Origin: Conidiobolus incongruus B7586
Lineage: Eukaryota > Entomophthoromycota > Entomophthoromycetes > Entomophthorales > Conidiobolaceae
Assembly: GCA_000697335.1 (NCBI GenBank)
Contig: JNEM01014332.1
Coordinates: 1 to 22,354, forward strand
DNA length: 22,354 nt
Reading direction: 5' to 3'
Below, one piece after another: positions 11,724 through 19,525 of the stretch. Both the position numbers and the translations under genes were made by a program. How positions within the stretch are numbered: position 1 is the stretch's first letter; every line of letters begins with the position of its first letter. Under the pieces are notes generated by a model, which saw only the letters and a list, made by a program, of their open reading frames with translations, was not told the DNA's origin and ran no database searches.

Positions 11724-12260
11724 TTGTTATTACTTTCGATTAATAAAAATGCGACAAGATTTGTGAAACGTGATTATATCATAAATCGCGAGAATTCAAC
11801 GACATGTTCAGTTTTCTCATATTTATCAATCAACTTTTTCCAAGTCATTCAATTTACTTTAGATAGCCAGGAGAGAAATTATGAATTAATGAAATCAATA
11901 ACTTTAAATCATACTAAAAATACAAACATTATATTAAAAGTAGGCTAAAAATAATCCGCCAAGATAGTTTTTCAATTTGTTAAATATTTAAATTGAGATA
12001 ATTTTTAAGGGATAATAAAAGATTACAAAATTGTTTAACAATGAAATTGCATTTAAGTTGTTAAATGGGGTTAATACTTATTTGTATTGGTTTTAATATT
12101 TAGTTCTCTTAATATCATATGGAGATACTTTGCCAGTTAATTTTTTAAATTATGTTTTTTAACTAAGATTTACTAGATTGGGAAGGTTTAGGACAATTTA
12201 ACGAGTTGATGAAAGCGTTAAACAATATTAATTTTTATATAATTGGCATATTATAATTTA
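11724..12260 (+). pseudogene. Decayed coding-like patch, unclassified
   Basis: A 74-codon open stretch (11724-11948) is followed by shorter coding-like runs in other frames at about 12036-12260, including one reading SYGDTLPVNFLNYVF and another reading LLDWEGLGQFNELMKALNNI. The patch is less AT-rich than its surroundings but broken in several places. It has no recognisable domain. It could be an old mobile-element remnant, a dead host gene, or partly chance, since a 74-codon open frame is not rare across this much AT-rich sequence. Confidence 0.25.
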
Positions 12261-12325
12261 ATTAATTTTAATTAAATAGAAGAATAAACCTAATAAAAAT
12301 TAAGATGGATTTATGAACTATTTTG

Positions 12326-12328
<3 letters not shown>

Positions 12329-12356
<28 letters not shown>
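12329..12356. repeat. (AT)14 microsatellite
   Basis: Twenty-eight bases of perfect AT repeat, the longest simple repeat in the window. It is likely to vary in length between isolates. Confidence 0.95.
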
Positions 12357-12799
12357 CTTAAAATGATGAAATTGCTATAGTTGTATATTTCTTAAATATT
12401 ATATTCAAAATAATATACTAAAAATTTATTGATTTGATAATATTAATAAATAAATCATACAAAATAATAGGAAACAATAATCAATATAGCATGACTAAAA
12501 TTTAAGGATCATTTTACAAATTCTCAATACACTGACTTAATAATTTTCATGTTTTACAAAATTGATAAAGTTAGCCCAATTACATTAAAAAAGTAATTAA
12601 AAAATAAATATGTATCAAAATAAAAATGAATAATAAATTCAATAAATAGGATATAGTGAGATGAAATGGAGGGGTGAGAAAAAATTAAGTAATTGTATTA
12701 CGCATTTCATGTTTTAATATATTATAATGAATTAATTACAAGTGGGAATGCTTGGTACAAGGTAAGAAGATACTACACTGTGGCGCACCAGTGACTCAC

Positions 12800-13294
12800 T
12801 TAAAGGAAAAGTAAGAAGGCCAATCCAACGAAGGAGGAGGAGATGGCAGGGATCAATTGGTAGGCATTGGAATTGGGTGCTTTCTTCTCAGTGTTGCTAT
12901 CAGTAGAGTTCTTTCCATCTTTGTCTTTGGTGTTGTTCTTGCCATCACCATTGGCAGGGGGCTTTACGTTTTCAGCATTGGGGTATTGCATGAAGTTGCC
13001 AGAGATACATTGTTGAGTACATTCGGCATACTTTTCAGCATTGGATTGATCACATTTAGAATAACATTCAATGGTCTTGTTGGCATGTTCTTCGTTGGGG
13101 TTGGGAATGCCTAAACACTTAGCAGTACAGTCGAGGTTCTCGCCACAGTTGTTATCGATAATACACTTGGCTTGGGGAGTAAGCTCGGGAGAAGGAGCAG
13201 GGGTAGGGGCGGGGGTAGTTTGGGTGGGAGCAGCAGAAGAATCTTGGGCCAAAGCAAAGGCAGCGAAAGCAGTCAAAGCAATTTGGAATTTCAT
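12800..13294 (-). CDS. Small secreted Cys-rich protein, probably GPI-anchored
   Basis: A single exon encodes 164 residues. Residues 1-16 form a clear signal peptide (MKFQIALTAFAAFALA), probably cut before Gln17. A Pro/Thr/Ala-rich linker (about 22-42) suits O-mannosylation. The core has eight cysteines at 44, 50, 56, 60, 77, 81, 92 and 96, with three CxxxC pairs, consistent with four disulfides. Potential N-glycosylation sites are at Asn72, Asn120 and Asn129. A Lys/Asn/Asp-rich spacer leads to a hydrophobic C-terminal tail (about 146-164) ending FLLFL with no charged residue after it, as in GPI signals, with a likely anchor site among Asn141-Asn143. I do not recognise the family. By architecture it is a cell-wall or plasma-membrane surface protein; any adhesion or effector role would be a guess. 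The gene is much more GC-rich than its flanks and has a TATAAATA about 77 bases upstream. Confidence 0.85.
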   Translation of the reverse strand: MKFQIALTAFAAFALAQDSSAAPTQTTPAPTPAPSPELTPQAKCIIDNNCGENLDCTAKCLGIPNPNEEHANKTIECYSKCDQSNAEKYAECTQQCISGNFMQYPNAENVKPPANGDGKNNTKDKDGKNSTDSNTEKKAPNSNAYQLIPAISSSFVGLAFLLFL

Positions 13295-13370
13295 ATTATC
13301 GAATTAATAAATAACTAAAATTAAATTAAAAAAAGGTTAAAGATAAAAGGAATCAAGTGAATGAGCCATG

Positions 13371-13378
13371 TATTTATA
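13371..13378 (-). promoter_or_regulatory. Putative TATA box of the surface-protein gene
   Basis: Read on the minus strand this is TATAAATA followed by C, 77 bases before the ATG at 13294. The distance and the match to the element upstream of the CLC gene make it a reasonable core promoter. Confidence 0.5.
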
Positions 13379-14404
13379 CTCTCACCAACTTATCCAATAA
13401 TGCAAATATTTAATGTCATAAAAATTCACACTTGTTTAAATCAAAACACCACTCAAATCAAAAGAAATAAATTTGAAATGATTTGGAAGTTTTTAATTCC
13501 TGATTTTTAATTGATTGGTGGAAGGGGTTATGAGTTATTGTCCCACCAAATTTTGAGCTCTCTCCTATTTAATATTATGATTTATTAAATTGATTATGAT
13601 AGGTCGTAATATTTTCGTAATTTTGTTCCTCTCCTGTTTAACATACTACACTACTTATAGGTCAGTAACAAAATTGTAATAGATGCATATTTGTGATTAA
13701 AAGATAAAATACAATATGTTATTTTGTTCGCATATTGTTAATTGTACCTTTATTGATATATGCCAAACCTCAATTTAGCGAAAACTGAGTGACTAATGAA
13801 TTTGATTCAAAATCGAAAGATAGTTTTACTTATGATTAGGAAAATAACCCTAAATGACATCATGGCGGTATATAACTGCGGGCTTTAATTTCTAAATCCG
13901 GTTACTTCTTTTTATGCTAAAACTAAGCATATCTACTCAATGAAATTGCATTAATCAAAAATATCTTTTTTATATATAATAAATATGGAAAACATGTATT
14001 AGTTTGCTCTAGTAAAGTATTTTTTTAAAAGCAAAATATTAAGTAAATAGGAGAATATTAAATTTGTCATTTTTAAGTACTCAGAATGATTTAAGCATGC
14101 AACCTTGTAATCATGGGATTAATCTCTTGAATTTAGATACATAATTTGCTTGAATATTCTTGCGTTGATATTGATTATACTTGAAACTAAATTCTCGCTA
14201 TTTTTAAAACATTTTGGCATCAACGTCATTAGGAGATTGATTAATGTTGATATTATAGTATAAATTTAATAATCAATATTGATAATAATTAATATAGTTA
14301 AATGAATTGTAAATGATTAATTAATCTCAATGAAAAAAAATATTACTAAATCTATTAATAAAATTTAAGTGAAAAATAATAATTGTAAAAAAATGAAATT
14401 TTAT
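13379..14404. other. Intergenic region upstream of the surface-protein gene
   Basis: About 1 kb between the surface-protein promoter and the 3' end of LSM6. It contains an inverted repeat (TTGGTGG near 13515, CCACCAA near 13543) and two imperfect direct copies of CTCCTRTTTAAYAT followed by ATAGGTC (from 13562 and 13631), plus a small GC-richer island at about 13855-13910. These could be upstream control elements of the surface-protein gene; nothing proves it. No gene is visible. Confidence 0.45.
13562..13663. repeat. Imperfect direct repeat in the surface-protein upstream region
   Basis: CTCCTATTTAATAT at 13562 recurs as CTCCTGTTTAACAT at 13631, and ATAGGTC at 13599-13605 recurs at 13657-13663. 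The two copies differ in internal spacing. It may be a pair of regulator binding modules or a small old duplication. Confidence 0.4.
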
Positions 14405-14752
14405 TTATTTAGCAGCACTAATATAAAGTACTAAAAAATATAATTAAAACCTAAATTTAAAAAAAACTAAATAACTATATTACCATTATTTCCTCTAATA
14501 AAAGTATCACCGTATTGATTCTTTAATTCACCATTGACATATTCGCAAGTTTGTTCTAAAGCAATATTCATATAACCATCTAAACAACTTAATATACCTA
14601 AAAAATTGCTATTAATACTTATGCTTTGTTCAATTCAATAAATATGTACCTTTGTAATCAATGCCAGAATTTAATCTAACAATTACAGGTTGACCAATAA
14701 TTTGATTTAAAAAATCGGTTGGCTTTTTATTATTATCTTGTGTATTTTCCAT
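14405..14752 (-). CDS. LSM6: U6 snRNA-associated Sm-like protein LSm6
   Basis: Three minus-strand exons, 14752-14650, 14597-14484 and 14430-14405, are separated by GT...AG introns of 52 and 53 bases. Phases agree and the product is 80 residues, the usual LSm6 length. The Sm1 motif covers about residues 20-50 (QPVIVRLNSGIDYKG, then CLDGYMNIALEQT), with the Asp and Met-Asn of the RNA-contact loop. Sm2 is FIRGNNVLYI near the C terminus, with the Arg-Gly-Asn contact. EYVNGELKNQYGD between them is typical of LSm6 rather than SmF. LSm6 is a ring subunit of the nuclear LSm2-8 complex (U6 snRNA 3' end, splicing) and the cytoplasmic LSm1-7 complex (mRNA decapping and decay). No exon is longer than 114 bases, so ORF scanning alone misses the gene. 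It is as AT-rich as the 5' part of NAA25. Confidence 0.95.
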
Positions 14753-15014
14753 TAGTTTATGAATTTTATTGGTTACTATATTTAATAATATTACGTCTTT
14801 GCATCTTTGCTAAAATTCAATTTAATGTTATTTAATCTTTAATTTATTTATTATGGGATTTAGAATTAATATTTATTTATAAAATTCATAAAATAACCTT
14901 GATAAAAAAAACTTTAATATTCAATATAAATTATATATTATATTTTACAGTATATCAATATTATGTATTAGTTTATTAAATAGTGAATTAGAGTTTTAAG
15001 ATAAAGTGAAAACA
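14753..15014. other. LSM6 upstream region
   Basis: AT-rich DNA that should contain the LSM6 promoter. I see no distinct motif beyond a slightly richer stretch at about 14790-14815. No gene is visible. Confidence 0.5.
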
Positions 15015-15609
15015 ATGATAAATTTATTTTATGTGATTTGGAAGAATTTAAATAACATATTGATTCAGAACAATTATTAAGTAATTTGACTATAAATTAT
15101 GATTTACACTAATTTTTTAATAATTTTACTTTAGTCTTATCAATTTCAAAAAGTTAAAATTAATTATAATAATATGACTGTTAAAACTGAAACTAAGTAT
15201 GTTACTAAAATATATGATTATGAAAAATATTAATTTCATCTTTGTTTGAATAAAGAGCTTCCGGATTTAACTAAATTTATTTAATAAAATTCTTTAAATT
15301 GGTTCAAAGTTAAGTATGTTGATTCAAAAAAAAAAATAAAATTATTAAAATAGAAAATTTAGAGGTAAAAATATTTAGTATCAATAATAGGATTTTATTA
15401 ATTATTGATTTATAGTTTAAAAAATGAGCAAATACATTTCCTTAATAAAAATAAAATCAACGAGTTGAATTCTCATGAACTTTTGAAAGACTACTTACAT
15501 CAAAGCTTTCCAAATTGAATTTAAATTCTAAAAATCTTAATGAATGGCTTATTTTGATTCTATCAATGCATCAAAAATAGAGAATGTTCCTGATTATTTG
15601 CGGTATTAA
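15015..15609 (+). pseudogene. Broken intron-containing gene of unknown family
   Basis: Coding-like blocks on the plus strand are interrupted by several in-frame stops and frame changes. Recognisable runs include KFILCDLEEF, MTVKTETKYVTKIYDYEKY, FHLCLNKELPDLTKFI, IHFLNKNKINELNSHELLKD and DSINASKIENVPDYLRY. Two gaps look like host introns: 15081-15134 (54 bases, GTAATT...TTTAG) and 15365-15415 (51 bases, GTAAAA...TATAG). Most stops are TAA or TAG. Composition is as AT-rich as the LSM6 exons. The alternating Leu/Ile/Asn/Lys pattern is reminiscent of F-box or leucine-rich repeat proteins, but I cannot assign a family. It lies between LSM6 and Sin3, on the opposite strand to both. It may be a dead member of a lineage-specific gene family. 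Confidence 0.45.
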
Positions 15610-15757
15610 AAATAAATTAAATGTTAATAAAGTATGAATTCAATGGTATTAGCATTAAGCAAATATATTTAATTTGTTAATGGTTTTTTTGTTATTATTA
15701 ATGATTTAAATTACATAAATTAGAGGTTCCAAGTTTAAAATTATACAATTGCATTAC

Positions 15758-18700
15758 TCAAAGTTGTTCTTTGGACTGTGTAGGAGTTTCGATTTCAGTC
15801 TCATTCTCAGATTCTTTGACAGATTTCAAGGGTTCCTGATTAAGAAAACGTTCTTCAGCATTTACCCACCCTTGCCATCTTATTTTACGTTTTTTGCGTT
15901 GATCAGCATCTTTTTCAGGGGATGTAAATTGTTCGCGTTCGACTAAAATTTCTTCTTTAGGCTGGGGCTGATCAACCATCGCTAAATCAATTTCAGTACA
16001 GCTACGCTTTCTAGAACCAGTATGGATAAGATTTCTCATTAAGAAGGGTAAGTGTTGTTGCACACTGGAAGGAAGATTACTAACTTGAGAGTTCTCAACC
16101 TCTTCCTCAGATGAAAAAGGAGGATTTTTAAATTTGATTTCGTTAGCAACCCATTGTTTAATTTGTGAGAAAGATTTTTCGGGACATGTTAAAATATGGC
16201 TCATAATGAATTCATCACGATCATAAATTAGCTTATATCCTAAATGGTGCTTATCCTTTTCATATTGAATCCAGATGAGTTCTTTATCTCCTTTGACGAT
16301 TAAATCCGACTTGAGTTGATATACCCACCAATCTAAAACCAAAAATGGACGACGTGAGCTAGTCTGAGATGCGAATAGGAAAAAGAGAGATTCTGATGCT
16401 TTAGTTTTTATAGCTCTTTGAATGTACTTGATCATGAAGTTGAAAACGCTCTTAAGCGTAAATATGATATAGATCTCAGGACCTAATAAATTTCTCATAT
16501 CAAATTCAAATTCGTTTGTAGGAGTCTGATCCTCTAACCACAGTTGAACTCGAGCTAAAAATGTCTCATAATAATTATCAATTTTATGATTGGGATGCTG
16601 ATTGCCATCCAGGATTTGCGCCAACTTGCGCGCAGGTCCGGGTTCTCCAGGTAGTTTCTTCCTTTCTGCAATAGAATAGATCAATTTCAATCTATCATAA
16701 ACTAGATTATACAGACGAATAATGGTGTAAATTGTGGAATCAGCGAAAATACCATGAACATTATCAGGAACAAAGTTGAGATTCTGTCGCAATGTAGGAT
16801 TCGTGGGTCGGTTAGAAGCGGATTTGGAATCAATAAATTCAGTATGATGTGAATCAGATAATAAATCGCCATTCACAACATTGCCTGGATGGGATGAATT
16901 TTGTTGAACTGACGAGTTATCAATACTTTGAAAAGGTTTCGTAGAGAATAGTTTTCCAAATAAAATTTTGAAAAATTCAACAGTTTTTAATTTATGGCTA
17001 TGTTCAACTTTGTCAGTTGCTTGTAAATGAAGAAAGAATAGTTTGCCTATATCTGAATGAATTCTTCTGTTATCAAACGTAGATTCAATTTGATATCGTG
17101 ATGTGGAACCTTTGTTATTCTCATTAGATTGGAAACGCTCATTGTAAGCTTGTTTGATTTCCAATAAGAAACTAGTTCTGTTAGTGTTTTTGAGATCATA
17201 TGGCTTGAATCTCGAAGATTGTCGATCCAAACTGAGAGGGTAGAAATAGCTATCAGCACGAATGTGAGCCAATTCATATTCTTTGGCTGCAATTCTCCAA
17301 TCATGTTCCTTTTCTTTCATTCTTTGAATGATGCGAGGTAATGCAAGTTTGGGAGTGAGATCAATCGCTTTCATTGTCTGATGGAAATTTTCAGCGCCAT
17401 ATATACTTTTGATTGCTTTTCTAATGAGTGAAATGGATCGATCTCCGATAGCCTGTGCTAAGCGGAACTTGGGTAGTTGATCAGGAGGAAGTGAAGTAAC
17501 CTGTAAGGAAATCGGCGTAAGGATTTTGATTACATATGATAAACATTGGATTTCAGTATCGAAATAATATCTTCTTTCTTCCAAATCTTCAAGTTTTGAT
17601 TCAGCATCATTTTTGGGTGGTGGTGTTGCACGATAGAGATCACGAGTCTCTTTTGCAGGGCAAACATACTCTGTATTAAGTACTTCATGACATAGATCAG
17701 TTTTACCTGAAGAGGCAAAATTACGAAGATACTTTGGTAATCTCTTATATGAAGGACTGACATCTTCAAATACATGAACTGGTTTAGCGTATAAATCGAG
17801 AATCGAACGGGTGGGAGTAGGTTTGGGTACGGGTTGATTGTATACCAAGCAAAAAGCTTCGAAAAGTTTCGATTTGTTGTAGAACAGAGGTTTAATCCAT
17901 TGTAGTGCCAATTCAATATCAATACATCCCATTTGGAATAAATCTAAAACCTTAATAAAAGTATCATAATCTCCTGTTTTTTGCAAATATTTCTGTACAT
18001 TAAATAATACAAAAGAATCATTTTCTGTAACCAAAGATTGTGCCTGATCAATATATTCAATAGATGGAGTTGGTGAGATCGGGTTAGAAGGCTGAGGTTC
18101 TTGCTTCACAGATGTCTTAGATGTCCTCGATTGTTTAGTATGTGTAATTAACGTATCTTGCTCTAAACTGCGAATACTAGCGTTATTATTTTTATCGCCG
18201 TTAATTCTAGGCTTTTTATCTGCAGCATTTCGCTTCTTGCTTGGAGTAACGTGAGCAGGTAGTGAAGGTGCAGGCTCTTGAGAAGTAGTGACAGGGAATG
18301 AACCAACTGGTGGAAGACGAGTATCAATTGAGGGGCCAGTAGAGTGCACTGGTTGACGTACTGAGCTTGATGTAGGCACCGGAGGTGTCATTTGATGGCC
18401 CGCTGGATAAACAGGAGGACGAGGGGGCATAGCTTGGCGATGATCATGAGTGGAAGGGCCGCCTGTACCACTAATTGAAGGAAGAAACATTTGGAAACCT
18501 TGTAACAAATGTGGAGCATCTTGGAAAAGTCCGCGAAGTTGATCATACACTTCATCAATAGTATGTTGTTCTCGTTGATAAGAGTGAAGAATATCTAAAA
18601 AGCTTCTGTACACCTCGGGACGTTGAGCATAATGATTTTTAATCTCGTTAACATAATTAATTGCATCATGAAAATCAACATCAGCTGGGGGTGGAGGGGG

Positions 18701-19525
18701 CGGAGGAGGAGGCTGGTGATTTATCGGAGCGGAATTAGTCGAACTTGTTCCCAAGATAGGTTGAAAAATAGGCGGATTTGGAGGTAAATGGGGAGTGGTC
18801 TGAGGAAGTGGTGGGTAGCCTTGGGAATGATACGCGTGATTAGAAAGCAGAGAAGATAAATGAGCTGGCTGCAATGGTTGAGGTATAGTGGTTCCGTTTG
18901 GTGTAATTACTTGAACTCTATTTCTTCCGTTAGGTCCTGCTCCCTGAGAAACTCTTATATGAAATCCAGGAGGGAGGAAAGTGTTGAATCCAGAAAGCAA
19001 TTCTGGATAATCCATAAAAAGAGTGGAAACCGTATCAATCACTTGGCGAGTATTAATAGTGTTAGCTTTGAATTCTCTCATAGTATCCAAAAAGCGATTA
19101 TAAACTGCAGAATCATCCGGAAATGTTGCTTTGACTAAATCCATGTATCTTAAGGCATCTTGTACGTTAAGAGGATTAGACGGGTGAGTGGGTTGCTGAG
19201 GGGGAGCTGGAGGAGGAGGAGGGAGACGTATCGTGGGATCTGTAGAGCGAGATATAGACGGAAGTCTAGGTTGGTGGTGCGGCTGATGAGCAGGTGGAGG
19301 GATATGTCTTGTTGTAGAGGCTAAAATAGGTTGGTGCAAAGGTGGAAGCGGATTATAGGGTAAATTGGATCTTGGAGGAGGAATTCCAATAGGAGGTAAA
19401 GTAGGATAACTCGAAGAACTATTTGGTAGATCCACATTCGATTCTATAGGATGATTTGGAATGTCTTGTGTATAAGGAGGAGGCTCATGACGGTTAGAAC
19501 TTGTCCAACGTTCTTGCTGTGACAT
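15758..19525 (-). CDS. SIN3: Sin3 family transcriptional co-repressor scaffold
   Basis: A single exon encodes 1255 residues, close to human SIN3A. The N terminus is Pro-rich (runs near 102-106 and 272-280). PAH1 spans about 119-190 (DALRYMDLVK...GFNTFLPPG), PAH2 about 283-350 (DAINYVNEIK...GFQMFLPS) and a more divergent PAH3 about 503-563. The HDAC-interacting region begins near 586 (VSPSYKRLPKYLRNF, LCHEVLNTEYV) and runs to about 800, including the ERRYYFDTEIQ and LDRQSSRFKPYDLKN segments. The Sin3 C-terminal region follows, with the GIFADSTIYTIIRLYNLVYDRL segment matching the family's tyrosine-rich 'FxxNNxWYxFxRLHQxLxxRL' stretch. Basic clusters at 429-440 and near the C terminus (RKKRKIRW) are probable nuclear signals; VKQEP at 473-477 fits a sumoylation site. 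By family knowledge it binds sequence-specific factors through the PAH domains and holds the Rpd3-type histone deacetylase complex at promoters. Confidence 0.95.
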   Translation of the reverse strand: MSQQERWTSSNRHEPPPYTQDIPNHPIESNVDLPNSSSSYPTLPPIGIPPPRSNLPYNPLPPLHQPILASTTRHIPPPAHQPHHQPRLPSISRSTDPTIRLPPPPPAPPQQPTHPSNPLNVQDALRYMDLVKATFPDDSAVYNRFLDTMREFKANTINTRQVIDTVSTLFMDYPELLSGFNTFLPPGFHIRVSQGAGPNGRNRVQVITPNGTTIPQPLQPAHLSSLLSNHAYHSQGYPPLPQTTPHLPPNPPIFQPILGTSSTNSAPINHQPPPPPPPPPADVDFHDAINYVNEIKNHYAQRPEVYRSFLDILHSYQREQHTIDEVYDQLRGLFQDAPHLLQGFQMFLPSISGTGGPSTHDHRQAMPPRPPVYPAGHQMTPPVPTSSSVRQPVHSTGPSIDTRLPPVGSFPVTTSQEPAPSLPAHVTPSKKRNAADKKPRINGDKNNNASIRSLEQDTLITHTKQSRTSKTSVKQEPQPSNPISPTPSIEYIDQAQSLVTENDSFVLFNVQKYLQKTGDYDTFIKVLDLFQMGCIDIELALQWIKPLFYNKSKLFEAFCLVYNQPVPKPTPTRSILDLYAKPVHVFEDVSPSYKRLPKYLRNFASSGKTDLCHEVLNTEYVCPAKETRDLYRATPPPKNDAESKLEDLEERRYYFDTEIQCLSYVIKILTPISLQVTSLPPDQLPKFRLAQAIGDRSISLIRKAIKSIYGAENFHQTMKAIDLTPKLALPRIIQRMKEKEHDWRIAAKEYELAHIRADSYFYPLSLDRQSSRFKPYDLKNTNRTSFLLEIKQAYNERFQSNENNKGSTSRYQIESTFDNRRIHSDIGKLFFLHLQATDKVEHSHKLKTVEFFKILFGKLFSTKPFQSIDNSSVQQNSSHPGNVVNGDLLSDSHHTEFIDSKSASNRPTNPTLRQNLNFVPDNVHGIFADSTIYTIIRLYNLVYDRLKLIYSIAERKKLPGEPGPARKLAQILDGNQHPNHKIDNYYETFLARVQLWLEDQTPTNEFEFDMRNLLGPEIYIIFTLKSVFNFMIKYIQRAIKTKASESLFFLFASQTSSRRPFLVLDWWVYQLKSDLIVKGDKELIWIQYEKDKHHLGYKLIYDRDEFIMSHILTCPEKSFSQIKQWVANEIKFKNPPFSSEEEVENSQVSNLPSSVQQHLPFLMRNLIHTGSRKRSCTEIDLAMVDQPQPKEEILVEREQFTSPEKDADQRKKRKIRWQGWVNAEERFLNQEPLKSVKESENETEIETPTQSKEQL

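Larger units (their letters stand above)
10017..12799. other. Gene-poor AT-rich region between NAA25 and the surface-protein gene
   Basis: About 2.8 kb where convergent genes meet: NAA25 (+) ends on the left and the surface-protein gene (-) ends on the right. Apart from the possible orphan exon at 10276-10402 (-), the decayed coding-like patch at about 11724-12260 and an (AT)14 run, I see only stop-rich AT DNA. No tRNA-like or rRNA-like sequence was found. Confidence 0.6.

Noticed and set aside
12857-13307. Two plus-strand open frames (85 and 78 codons) opposite the surface-protein gene
   Set aside because: They are antisense shadows of a GC-rich gene with signal peptide, cysteine core and GPI tail on the minus strand; their translations are low-complexity and have no domain.
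15015-15609. Alternative genetic code with TAA/TAG as glutamine, to explain the stops in the coding-like blocks
   Set aside because: The intact genes in the window use CAA/CAG for Gln and end at TAA, TAG or TGA, and the blocks also change frame, so decay is the simpler reading.
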